Of a stretch of 64,000 nt of DNA, positions 55,029 to 64,000 are shown one piece after another. The position numbers and the translations under genes were made by a program. A model generated the notes under the pieces. That model searched no databases. It saw only the letters and a program-made list of their open reading frames with translations, and had not been told where the DNA came from. Source of the DNA: BD1-7 clade bacterium (GTDB taxonomy: Bacteria; Pseudomonadota; Gammaproteobacteria; Pseudomonadales; DT-91); contig CACSIO010000012.1 of NCBI GenBank assembly GCA_902705865.1, forward strand, positions 124,001-188,000, given 5' to 3'. The stretch's first letter is position 1. Every line of letters starts with the position of its first letter.

Positions 55029-55829
55029 ATGTCGTTTCTGAAAAAAGCGCTCGGTGCGGTAGGGGTCGGCGCTGCTGCTGTCGATACTATCATCGATGCG
55101 CAGGGAGTTTGTCGTGACGCGTGTGTTAGAGGTAGGGTTATTATCACCGGTGGTATGGCTCAGCAAACAATTAAAACGCTTGAGATTGCGCATTGTTGTA
55201 ATTATCAACAAGTGTTGAGTAGCGAAACGAGTGAGGGTGAAACCACTTCTCAAAGGGTCAGTGAGGTTTGTGAATTATCGCGCTTCTGCATTGCTGAAAA
55301 TTTTGTGATTGGTGAAGGTGAGGTTAAGGCGTTTCCGTTTGAGCTGCCATTGCATATATCAACACCGTTAACGATCGGTAAAACCGAAAACTGGCTTGAA
55401 ACTGATCTTGATATTGATTTTTCGCTCGACAAAAACGACCGAGATATTTTTAGTGTGTTACCGGATGCTTTGTCGGGCGCATTTTTCAATACATTGGAAA
55501 CGTTGGGGTTCAGCCTTACCGAAGTTGCTTGTGAAACGAGTTCGCAGGCCGACATCGATGTGCCGTTTGTGCAAACCTTCGAGATGAAACCAACAACCGG
55601 CGATTATCATAGTAAATTGGACGAAGTGGCGTTTTTCTTTGTTGTCGATAGTACTGGCGTCGATGTTTTTCTCGAAATTGACAGGCGTGGGCGCGGTATC
55701 TTGGGAATTATTGCCGACGTTCTTGATACGGATGAAACACGTCTCCAGTTGAGGATTACGCCAGATGGTGTGAATGCATTGGATGATGTTGTTGACCATC
55801 TATTGGCTGAGACCACAGCCCGATACTAA
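55029..55829 (+). CDS. Spo0M-like arrestin-fold protein
   Basis: The protein has 266 residues. The opening SFLKKALGAVGVGAAAVDTII, then VRGRVIITGGMAQQTIKTLEI, PFELPLHISTPLT and FFFVVDSTGVDVFLEIDRRG match the Spo0M (sporulation-control) family with its arrestin-like double beta-sandwich. In Bacillus it modulates sporulation. This organism shows no sign of sporulation, so the function here is unknown, perhaps in stress or cell shape. It is cytoplasmic and starts soon after GAGGATG. Confidence 0.85.
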   Translation: MSFLKKALGAVGVGAAAVDTIIDAQGVCRDACVRGRVIITGGMAQQTIKTLEIAHCCNYQQVLSSETSEGETTSQRVSEVCELSRFCIAENFVIGEGEVKAFPFELPLHISTPLTIGKTENWLETDLDIDFSLDKNDRDIFSVLPDALSGAFFNTLETLGFSLTEVACETSSQADIDVPFVQTFEMKPTTGDYHSKLDEVAFFFVVDSTGVDVFLEIDRRGRGILGIIADVLDTDETRLQLRITPDGVNALDDVVDHLLAETTARY

Positions 55830-55845
55830 TAGGCATCCATTCTTC

Positions 55846-57843
55846 TTATTGGCGACTAGAGTCACGGGTATTAAGATAGGTTTTCTGCGAATCAATACCG
55901 TATACGGATTCGTAGTATCTACGCATTGCATCGATCCACATCATTAAGCTCAGTGAATTCTGTGTGCCGGTGGTTTCGAGATTTCTTTGAGCATCGTCGA
56001 GCAGCCGATAAACTGTGTCGGATAGGACGTTATCGAAAGGCTGTTTGGTACTCCCCGGGTAGTCGATTTGCACTGTGATGCGTTTCAAGAACTGCTCACC
56101 AGCGTCAAAAAGTACTGTTTCGGATGGCGTCAAATTGGCGTTGACGAGTCTGGTTCGGCTAACACAAATGATATTGATGGCGTTAAACCAGCGGATCAGA
56201 AGTACGCGATCAGACGTGTCGTCCAAATTTAATGCGTCCAGATAATAGTTCATTATTTCTTGTCGAAACACTGCGTCATCTGCCGAGTTTTGGCTCTTCA
56301 TCGCTCTGTATACGAAGCGTCTGACATTAACGATGTCATCGCGTAGTAGTTTCGCCGCACTTGGCATCCTCACCAGTTCAGTAGCAAGGTACGCAATCAT
56401 AAATCCAACGAATGTACTGAAAATACGATTGGTAAAATCAGCCGCGTCATAGGTCATCGGATTGGTAATAGGCATCAGAATGCTAAAAAACAACAAGTTG
56501 ATGCGCCAAAACATGCTCTTAGGATCTGCCATCGCACCAGCAATGATGTAAATAAGCGCGATGATAAACACCGGGGCTAATACATAGAAGCTGTCGGTAT
56601 GGATCAGAATGACGAACTGAATAAGAAAGATAACGATATAGAGGTGAAGGGTTGCTCCGATGATGTCTCGGCTATCCAAGTGTGATTTGTTCTGGCTGGC
56701 TCTTAGCACAATAAGAATAACGGCACCTACAACGATAAGTGCTCCCTGCGGATCGGCTGTTGCTGACCATGCAACAAAGGCTGCAGCCGTGGCGAGAAAT
56801 GACGCTGTGGCTTTGTAGGCTGCATCGCGGTAGTTCTTGACGCGAATCAATGTGTCTTTAGCGCTTTCTCTCGGCATTTTCGACATTGCTCGATGTGAAG
56901 CAAGTGCGTCGATGATCTCTTGAGCATGGGCTTGGGTTTTTTGGATTCGAGCTTGAATTGCTTGGTTAAAACGCGTGTCGGATAACTGCGGAGCGTCTTG
57001 GGTGCGATCACCCGTAGCCATATTGTTGTCACGCTTGCAATGATGCCGAAGGATAATTAACACCGCCGCCAGCGATTGGTATTCAAATAGGAGGCGTTCG
57101 ATCGAGCCGCTGATACGTGCGATGCGAATATCTAGTTTGGCGGTATAGTAGCGTTGTTTATTGGCTTCGATGATTTTTCGGCTAGTCGATTCATGCAGAT
57201 GGATGAAACGAGTTGAGCTCTTTTGATCGGTGATAGATGCACTATCGGCTAGCTGGTCGATTTGGTTTTTCAGGTTGATGATAACTTGCTGAAGATAGCG
57301 ATGATTCTTTTGCGGAAATATAAGCGCTGCTGAAAGTGTGATCGCAAATACCCCCAGAATGATTTCACTGACGCGATCGATGGCAAAGTAGATGAGTGTA
57401 TCGATATGCGTATTATCGACGTTCTCGACAACAACAATCATTGCCGTTAATGCCGATAAAAATCCGCCATAGCCTGCCATTCCTTTGTAGTAGGTGATAA
57501 ACCCAGAGCATAACGCGACCCATACGGAGAGACTGATGATGGTCATGATTGGGTCGTCGCCAAAGACAATCATGATTATTACCCCAGCCAGTCCTCCTGC
57601 GAGCGTACCGGAGACACGCGCGACGGACTTGGTCCAGAGTGAGCCGATATCCGGCCTTAGCCCGATAAACGAAACGGTTAGTAGCCCCCAACTCGGATTA
57701 GCCAGATCAATCGAAAAGGCGACCAGCATGACGATAATGCAGGCGACCATACAGCGTATGATCACGACGCCTGTTTGTGAGGGTCTTGAGAATAGGTGGT
57801 GTTTTAACGACGAGAATGGATGGAATTCAGATTGGCTGGACAT
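55846..57843 (-). CDS. FUSC-family (YccS/fusaric-acid-resistance-like) membrane protein
   Basis: The protein has 665 residues from ATG 57843; a GTG start at 57891 would add 16 residues, and neither has a strong SD. It has two blocks of six helices. The first (VVIIRCMVACIIVMLVAFSIDLANPSWGLLTVSFI) and second (FLATAAAFVAWSATADPQGALIVVGAVILIVL) are separated by a cytoplasmic coiled region, with another soluble tail. This is the FUSC/aromatic-acid exporter layout. It probably exports aromatic or organic acids. A 19-bp inverted repeat lies just upstream. Confidence 0.87.
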   Translation of the reverse strand: MSSQSEFHPFSSLKHHLFSRPSQTGVVIIRCMVACIIVMLVAFSIDLANPSWGLLTVSFIGLRPDIGSLWTKSVARVSGTLAGGLAGVIIMIVFGDDPIMTIISLSVWVALCSGFITYYKGMAGYGGFLSALTAMIVVVENVDNTHIDTLIYFAIDRVSEIILGVFAITLSAALIFPQKNHRYLQQVIINLKNQIDQLADSASITDQKSSTRFIHLHESTSRKIIEANKQRYYTAKLDIRIARISGSIERLLFEYQSLAAVLIILRHHCKRDNNMATGDRTQDAPQLSDTRFNQAIQARIQKTQAHAQEIIDALASHRAMSKMPRESAKDTLIRVKNYRDAAYKATASFLATAAAFVAWSATADPQGALIVVGAVILIVLRASQNKSHLDSRDIIGATLHLYIVIFLIQFVILIHTDSFYVLAPVFIIALIYIIAGAMADPKSMFWRINLLFFSILMPITNPMTYDAADFTNRIFSTFVGFMIAYLATELVRMPSAAKLLRDDIVNVRRFVYRAMKSQNSADDAVFRQEIMNYYLDALNLDDTSDRVLLIRWFNAINIICVSRTRLVNANLTPSETVLFDAGEQFLKRITVQIDYPGSTKQPFDNVLSDTVYRLLDDAQRNLETTGTQNSLSLMMWIDAMRRYYESVYGIDSQKTYLNTRDSSRQ

Positions 57844-58191
57844 AGAGCGTTTTCGTTGTCTGAATGTGACGTACCGTCGCCGATTGAGCACAAGGGTTTG
57901 TTTGAGTTTAGATCAAACTCAGTCTTGCGTTATGGGCTTCAAAACTGAATTTGGTGTATTCAAACTATGCTTTGATGATTTGCAGCAAGGTTATCGACAA
58001 TTCTGTCGTCTTTTAGTGTGCAATCGATCATCGCGTTTTAGCGTGCGGTCAATTGGTTACATAAAGCAACCTAGGCCGGATGTGGCGGATAAGCGCAGTC
58101 ATTTTTACGCGGGTGGCTGGGGGTGTTTCAATAAAAGGATTTAAGATTGGCGCAGAGCAGAAGGGCGGAGAAATTCAAACAGAAAGAATTG
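57844..58191. other. Upstream region of the FUSC gene
   Basis: No gene is seen. It contains the inverted repeat at 57903-57921 and otherwise nothing recognisable. Confidence 0.4.
57903..57921. promoter_or_regulatory. Inverted repeat upstream of the FUSC gene
   Basis: TGAGTTT-AGATC-AAACTCA is a perfect 7+5+7 inverted repeat, 60 bp before the ATG. No regulator gene is adjacent. The layout suits a repressor site. Confidence 0.4.
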
Positions 58192-58833
58192 TCAGGACAT
58201 GTCGAGTGGGGGTTGAACATTTATCTTATCGACAAGCCAGGGGTTGACTAGGCAATCGACGACTAAATGAATTTGGTCGCTGTTAACCTGATTGGTAATG
58301 CCCTGCATTTTTTCGGCATTGAAGTACCACCATTCACCCTCTCCAATAGCAACGCGTTCGCCTGCAATCGTGAGGGTCATGTCGTTGTTTTCGATGATGT
58401 AGTGCAACTGTACATAGTCTGCTTGCGTGTTGAATCCTGAATCAGAATGACCCGTGATCGTGGAGCCGGTTTGTAGCTTGATCAGTCGCACAGAAAGCAC
58501 ACTGCAATGCAGTTCGTTGAGAACTAGCTGGATTGCCGGGCATTCTGACATGATCAGATAGTCTTCAAACAAGTTGGGACTTGGCGGAGAGTTGTTTTCG
58601 AAGGCTTGGCGAATTTCATGGCTTTCTGCTTGCGCGGAGATTCCGCGAAGCGGGAATACTTCCCAGTTTGCCTTACTGTTTGGCGAACTAACGTGGCCAA
58701 TCCAGCGGTGACTGGACCTCAGGTGTGCGATTTCATGTTGAACCGCGTTGAGGGTCGCATTGGTGGTTGTCTTATCCATTGTTAGCTTGGTTAACGGTCG
58801 GTCTGCTAACAAACGTTTACGACAGCTTTCCAT
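58192..58833 (-). CDS. Asp/Asn beta-hydroxylase-like protein with lost cofactor residues
   Basis: The protein has 213 residues. The core fits the aspartyl/asparaginyl beta-hydroxylase (2-oxoglutarate, Fe(II)) fold: RLIKLQTGSTITGHSDS, VQLHYIIEN, EGEWWYFNAEK, HLVVDCLVNPWL. The first iron His (GHSDS) remains. However, the second iron His and the distal Arg, normally H-x(9)-R before HLV-D, are both Gln (MQGITNQVNSDQIHLV). The Arg of the R-L-H strand is also Gln (VQLHY). It is therefore probably not an oxygenase. It may be a binding or regulatory protein. Start choice: M1 has GGAA upstream; ATG 58779 is an alternative. Confidence 0.8.
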   Translation of the reverse strand: MESCRKRLLADRPLTKLTMDKTTTNATLNAVQHEIAHLRSSHRWIGHVSSPNSKANWEVFPLRGISAQAESHEIRQAFENNSPPSPNLFEDYLIMSECPAIQLVLNELHCSVLSVRLIKLQTGSTITGHSDSGFNTQADYVQLHYIIENNDMTLTIAGERVAIGEGEWWYFNAEKMQGITNQVNSDQIHLVVDCLVNPWLVDKINVQPPLDMS

Positions 58834-59138
58834 GTCTCATATTCCATTTTACATGAGCTTCTATTCTAACTGATATCTAATTGCAATAATCTAATTTTGT
58901 ATGTGCTTTTTTGGAACACAGAATATCTGTTTGTATCTAAACGGCTGGTTGTATTTGATGCAATAGAAAAACGTTAGTTAAATATTAAGAAGGGAAGTCT
59001 TTTTGCTTGCGACTGCATGGTTTAGCGGTTTTGCGTCGAGAATAGCTGCATAACGCCTAATCACGGAATCAGGTGTGTAGAACAGATAAAGCGTTATGTT
59101 GACGTAGTTGGTAGTTGGTAGTTGGTAGTTGGAGCGTT
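58834..59138. other. AT-rich gap with heptamer repeat
   Basis: No gene is seen. It contains the four-copy TAGTTGG repeat at its right end, beside the stop of the STAS-like gene. Confidence 0.45.
59105..59132. repeat. Tandem heptamer TAGTTGG x4
   Basis: Four perfect head-to-tail copies are present, ending 6 bp before the stop of the STAS-like gene (read on the minus strand as CCAACTA). Copy number could vary between strains by slippage. Confidence 0.9.
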
Positions 59139-59516
59139 TTAGTGATCCATAACCCAAGATCTGGCATCGGTCATGGTGTGGAACATTTCAACATCCCAAA
59201 CCAACTCGTTACCGAGGAATGTATAAAGGGCAGCCAATGCGCCTGTTGTTTCGTCTTCGTTAAGAACGATTGCATTGCGGATGCGTGGATTGCTTTTCGA
59301 CATAACACGAGAAATAGCAACGAGTTTTTCGATATGGGTAATATCAGCGATGTTTTCACTGATATCGATTGTATCAATGATGATGCCACGCAAATCGTCG
59401 AACCGAGGGTCAGAACTCATGCGTAACGAGGCGTCAACGGCGTCATCGCCACTGATTATGTCGTAGTATCTCACCCTGAGAATTTTCTCTGATTCCCAAT
59501 CGAAAAGAACCGGCAT
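59139..59516 (-). CDS. SpoIIAA/STAS-like small protein
   Basis: The protein has 125 residues, cytoplasmic and acidic. The order of strands and helices, VLFDWESEKILRVRYYDIISGDDA, then LRGIIIDTIDI, RNAIVLNED and LAALYTFLGNELVWDVEMF, with AAxxW-like ending MTDARSWVMD, resembles the SpoIIAA-like/STAS family of small signalling domains. No phosphorylatable motif is clearly conserved. The tandem heptamer repeat lies immediately after its stop. Confidence 0.65.
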   Translation of the reverse strand: MPVLFDWESEKILRVRYYDIISGDDAVDASLRMSSDPRFDDLRGIIIDTIDISENIADITHIEKLVAISRVMSKSNPRIRNAIVLNEDETTGALAALYTFLGNELVWDVEMFHTMTDARSWVMDH

Positions 59517-59806
59517 GCAGGTCGCCTGAATATCCGTTAATTATTGTTAGGTCTTTGTCCCAAATTGTAGCAAATAACCTCTGACTATTCGAATGGTTCG
59601 GGGGCTTGGTTTGAACTTATTCTTTGATTGGTTGATTCTTAATCGCCTGGCGGTTGGTTAGCTTTGTGTGGGTTTGACATCAACGGCGCGTAGTTGATAT
59701 TTGTCATTGAAGATTCGAATTTTTTAAGAATACATCGGCCATTGGTATTTTTCCGCAAGCCGAGTTGTTCGTTTTCTAGTGTTGTTATATTGATCGTTAA
59801 CTGACG

Positions 59807-60748
59807 TTATTCATCGGTGTACTGTTGTAAAAAACTGATCGGAGGGACGAAGTAGTTTGCGCCTGTTTTGGCGTCGACATAATCCAGTAACTTGTCGTAG
59901 TGGCCGTTTTCATCAGCGTAAATCATTTGTTGTAACGATGTTTTTATAACAGATGGTGCATTGGCGAAGCCGATAAACATAGTGCCGTGCTCCAGGGCGT
60001 TTCCGAAAGGTCGGTTTTGACGAAACATTTTGATTTCTTCGCCATCAATTTCTACCTTGCTTTTTTCGTTATGTGCCCAGGCCGGTTTGTGGTCGTCATC
60101 CAGTTCAATATTATCCAATTTGGTGCGGCCGACAGTCTTCTCTTGTTCGCTGGTTTGCTGCGAATCCCAAAGTGCGGTGCGATGCACATAGCGCTGTACG
60201 GTAAGAAAAGAGCCGCCGTTATACTGTGGTTGAATATTTTCGCAGACAACGGCTTCAATCCGCTCCTGGCTGATTGGATTTTCTGTCCCGTCAACGAAAT
60301 CAATCATGTCGCGATTGTCGAGGTAGACGAATCCTTGGATATCTTCATCGAGGCGAGCAAAGCCATTGAGTGCTTCTTTGCAATATTTCGCTGCTTGGAA
60401 GTTCAAGTCCATACGTGTGGATTTCACCATAATAAACACATCACCTGCGGTAGCTGGGAATGTTCTGTTGCCGTCTTGCATAGCGGTGAATGCTTCGAGA
60501 CCTGTGGGTAGAGGTTGGTCGCTGAATAACGTGGACCACCCGTTGTGTGAGAATCCAATAGTTAGCGAAAGATTGCTTTCGGGTGCCTTTTGGCGAATTG
60601 ATTTTTCAATACCATCGAGTTTTGAGAAGGCGGTTTCTATCATCTCATGGGTATCGATGTCGCCTTCGATGATAAATGTAAGGTACTCGGCAAACGGTTC
60701 TGGGTCACTCAATACGCCGGGTTGTGGGAGATATTGTGCTGTCGTCAT
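59807..60748 (-). CDS. DyP-type haem peroxidase
   Basis: The protein has 313 residues with no signal or Tat motif, so it is cytoplasmic or encapsulated. The DyP signature is present as FVDGTENP (with catalytic Asp). The proximal His is probably in PAWAHN, and the distal Arg region is FRQNRPFG, followed by GTMFIGFANAP. Such enzymes use peroxide to oxidise dyes, phenols or lignin-like compounds. There is no encapsulin gene beside it. It is near KatG, though convergent transcription with the hydrolase gene separates them. Confidence 0.93.
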   Translation of the reverse strand: MTTAQYLPQPGVLSDPEPFAEYLTFIIEGDIDTHEMIETAFSKLDGIEKSIRQKAPESNLSLTIGFSHNGWSTLFSDQPLPTGLEAFTAMQDGNRTFPATAGDVFIMVKSTRMDLNFQAAKYCKEALNGFARLDEDIQGFVYLDNRDMIDFVDGTENPISQERIEAVVCENIQPQYNGGSFLTVQRYVHRTALWDSQQTSEQEKTVGRTKLDNIELDDDHKPAWAHNEKSKVEIDGEEIKMFRQNRPFGNALEHGTMFIGFANAPSVIKTSLQQMIYADENGHYDKLLDYVDAKTGANYFVPPISFLQQYTDE

Positions 60749-60939
60749 TTCGATGTCCTTGTAGATATTTCTCTGAAGCTCTGTCTAGCGGTTGTTCTTC
60801 ATTGAATGAGGTCGGGGGGCTGTTATCCGTGTTTTGAATGTAGTTCAAGAATGTTCGACGTTAGTCGTAGGGTTGATCTGCGAGCCTATATGTTTATCCG
60901 TAGCTAAGCTATGGAGAATCGGATTTCTGGAGAATTCAC

Positions 60940-61773
60940 ATGGCGTTTTTTGAAGATGGTGCGCTGCGCTTGCATTTTGATATACGTGGGCGAGGACCTC
61001 GGTTGTTGTTTCACCCTGGAACGGCAAGCGACTTGCGTGTGTTCCCGAATATCTTTGATTCGCCATTGGCGAAACGGTTTAAAATTCTCTGTTGTGACCC
61101 CCGTGGTATCGGGCAATCTAATTCGCCAGATGCATCTCCGACAATGACTGACTATGCAGATGACATGTTACGGTTAATGCAGCATGTAGGGTGGTCGGAT
61201 GCATTGGTTGTGGGCGAGTCCTTCGGCGGCATGGTCGCACAGGAATTTGCACTGCGGCATTCACAATGTGTGCGTAAGTTGGTGTTGATAGTCTCCAGCG
61301 CCGGTGGTGCTGGTGGTTCGTCGTTTCCCTATCATCAATACGATGTTGCCAATATGTCCATTAGAGAACGCGCCGCGTTTTGGGTGGAGGCTGGCGATAC
61401 TCGAACGCAATCGAGCGAACAGAGAGCGATGAATCAGGATGACTATAAACGTGCCTTTACGTTCTATCAGCAGGTTTTTGAGCATGCTGCAGCGAATGCT
61501 GAAAGTACCGCTTTCAGTGCTCGGCAGATGCATGCGCGTAAAGGGCATGATACGTTTTCACGTCTCGTGGATTTGAACATCGAAACGCTGGTATGTGGCG
61601 GGCGATACGATCGAACGGCGCCTATTGCTAACCAGATAGCGTTGTTTGAACAACTACCGAATGCTCGACTAGGTTTTTTTCAGGGAGGGCATAACGTGAT
61701 GTGGCAAGATGCAATGATGTGGGATTGTATAGAAACTTTCCTCACTCATCAGAGTGAGGAAAGTGAATGTTAA
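60940..61773 (+). CDS. Alpha/beta hydrolase
   Basis: The protein has 277 residues. The oxyanion region is FHPGTASDLRVF, the nucleophile elbow is GESFGGM (Ser), the acid is probably Asp in GGRYDRTAP, and the His is GGHNV. This fits enol-lactonase/haloperoxidase-type hydrolases. No substrate is indicated. It lies divergent from DyP and convergent with katG. Its 3' end contains a 26-nt-arm palindrome at 61735-61764 inside the coding region. Confidence 0.9.
   Translation: MAFFEDGALRLHFDIRGRGPRLLFHPGTASDLRVFPNIFDSPLAKRFKILCCDPRGIGQSNSPDASPTMTDYADDMLRLMQHVGWSDALVVGESFGGMVAQEFALRHSQCVRKLVLIVSSAGGAGGSSFPYHQYDVANMSIRERAAFWVEAGDTRTQSSEQRAMNQDDYKRAFTFYQQVFEHAAANAESTAFSARQMHARKGHDTFSRLVDLNIETLVCGGRYDRTAPIANQIALFEQLPNARLGFFQGGHNVMWQDAMMWDCIETFLTHQSEESEC
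61735..61764. terminator. 13-bp-arm hairpin inside the 3' end of the hydrolase gene
   Basis: ACTTTCCTCACTC and GAGTGAGGAAAGT form perfect 13-bp arms around ATCA, 9 bp before the stop at 61773 and 50 bp past the katG stop. On the minus strand TTTCT follows, so it may end katG transcripts. Confidence 0.6.
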
Positions 61774-61814
61774 ATGTCGATGATGACAGGTGAAAACGCG
61801 GGCAGGGTAATCGC

Positions 61815-64000
<2,186 letters not shown>

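Overview
The window looks like the chromosome of a free-living, probably marine, gammaproteobacterium. Support: an Enterobacteria-like proVWX glycine-betaine importer, RraA, a YacL/UPF0231 protein, DUF2750 and DUF3124 proteins, a GlyGly-CTERM trypsin-like protease with an RstA/RstB-like two-component system, and many lipoproteins and outer-membrane barrels. I cannot name a genus. I see no rRNA, tRNA, CRISPR array, transposase or phage gene. Base composition is even, except for an AT-rich stretch around 22.4-24.5 kb.

Layout. 1-6.2 kb: a lipoprotein cut by the left edge, a GFA-family protein, a 1108-residue lipoprotein and an exported SnoaL-like protein. 6.2-10.4 kb (minus strand): a translationally coupled operon of GlyGly-CTERM protease, 127-residue exported protein, RstA-like regulator and RstB-like kinase, with an RstA-box-like site upstream. 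10.7-16 kb: a quinoprotein-like lipoprotein and a GT-C / GtrB / GtrA glycosylation cassette. 16.1-17 kb: two small conserved housekeeping proteins. 17.2-22.3 kb: tetR - RND adaptor - RND pump, with a clear promoter and operator. 22.4-24.5 kb: AT-rich island with one GT-C-like membrane protein. 24.7-27.5 kb: EamA transporter and divergent MocR regulator around a four-half-site operator. 27.6-32.9 kb: Spondin lipoprotein, rraA, an orphan, a beta-helix surface protein, a zinc-knuckle miniprotein and a His-rich exported protein. 33-36.4 kb: CYP51-like P450, IclR regulator and divergent CruF-like (DUF422) membrane protein around a 47-bp palindrome. 36.5-43.8 kb: KefB-like antiporter with a DUF3124 protein, C45 acyltransferase-like hydrolase, EamA transporter, small OM barrel, class-3 aldehyde dehydrogenase. 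44-49 kb: proVWX followed by a porin. 49.4-55.8 kb: DUF427, SH3b protein with a Pro/His/Met-rich tail, LRR-like protein, parvulin, OM barrel, divergent chemoreceptor, Spo0M-like protein. 55.8-64 kb: FUSC transporter, degenerate Asp/Asn hydroxylase-like protein, STAS-like protein, DyP peroxidase, alpha/beta hydrolase and katG, whose first codons lie beyond the right edge.

How the parts may work together. The window is rich in small regulator-plus-target modules whose operators can be read directly: TetR/RND, MocR/EamA and IclR/P450-CruF. The protease operon may form a feedback unit in which an RstAB-type pathway controls a surface or secreted protease. proVWX plus porin would serve osmoadaptation. 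KatG and DyP are haem peroxidases at the right end.

The strongest leads for something undescribed are the protease-RstAB operon, the P450-IclR-CruF module, the Asp/Asn hydroxylase-like protein that has lost its cofactor residues, and the chemoreceptor with a one-residue deletion at the signalling tip.
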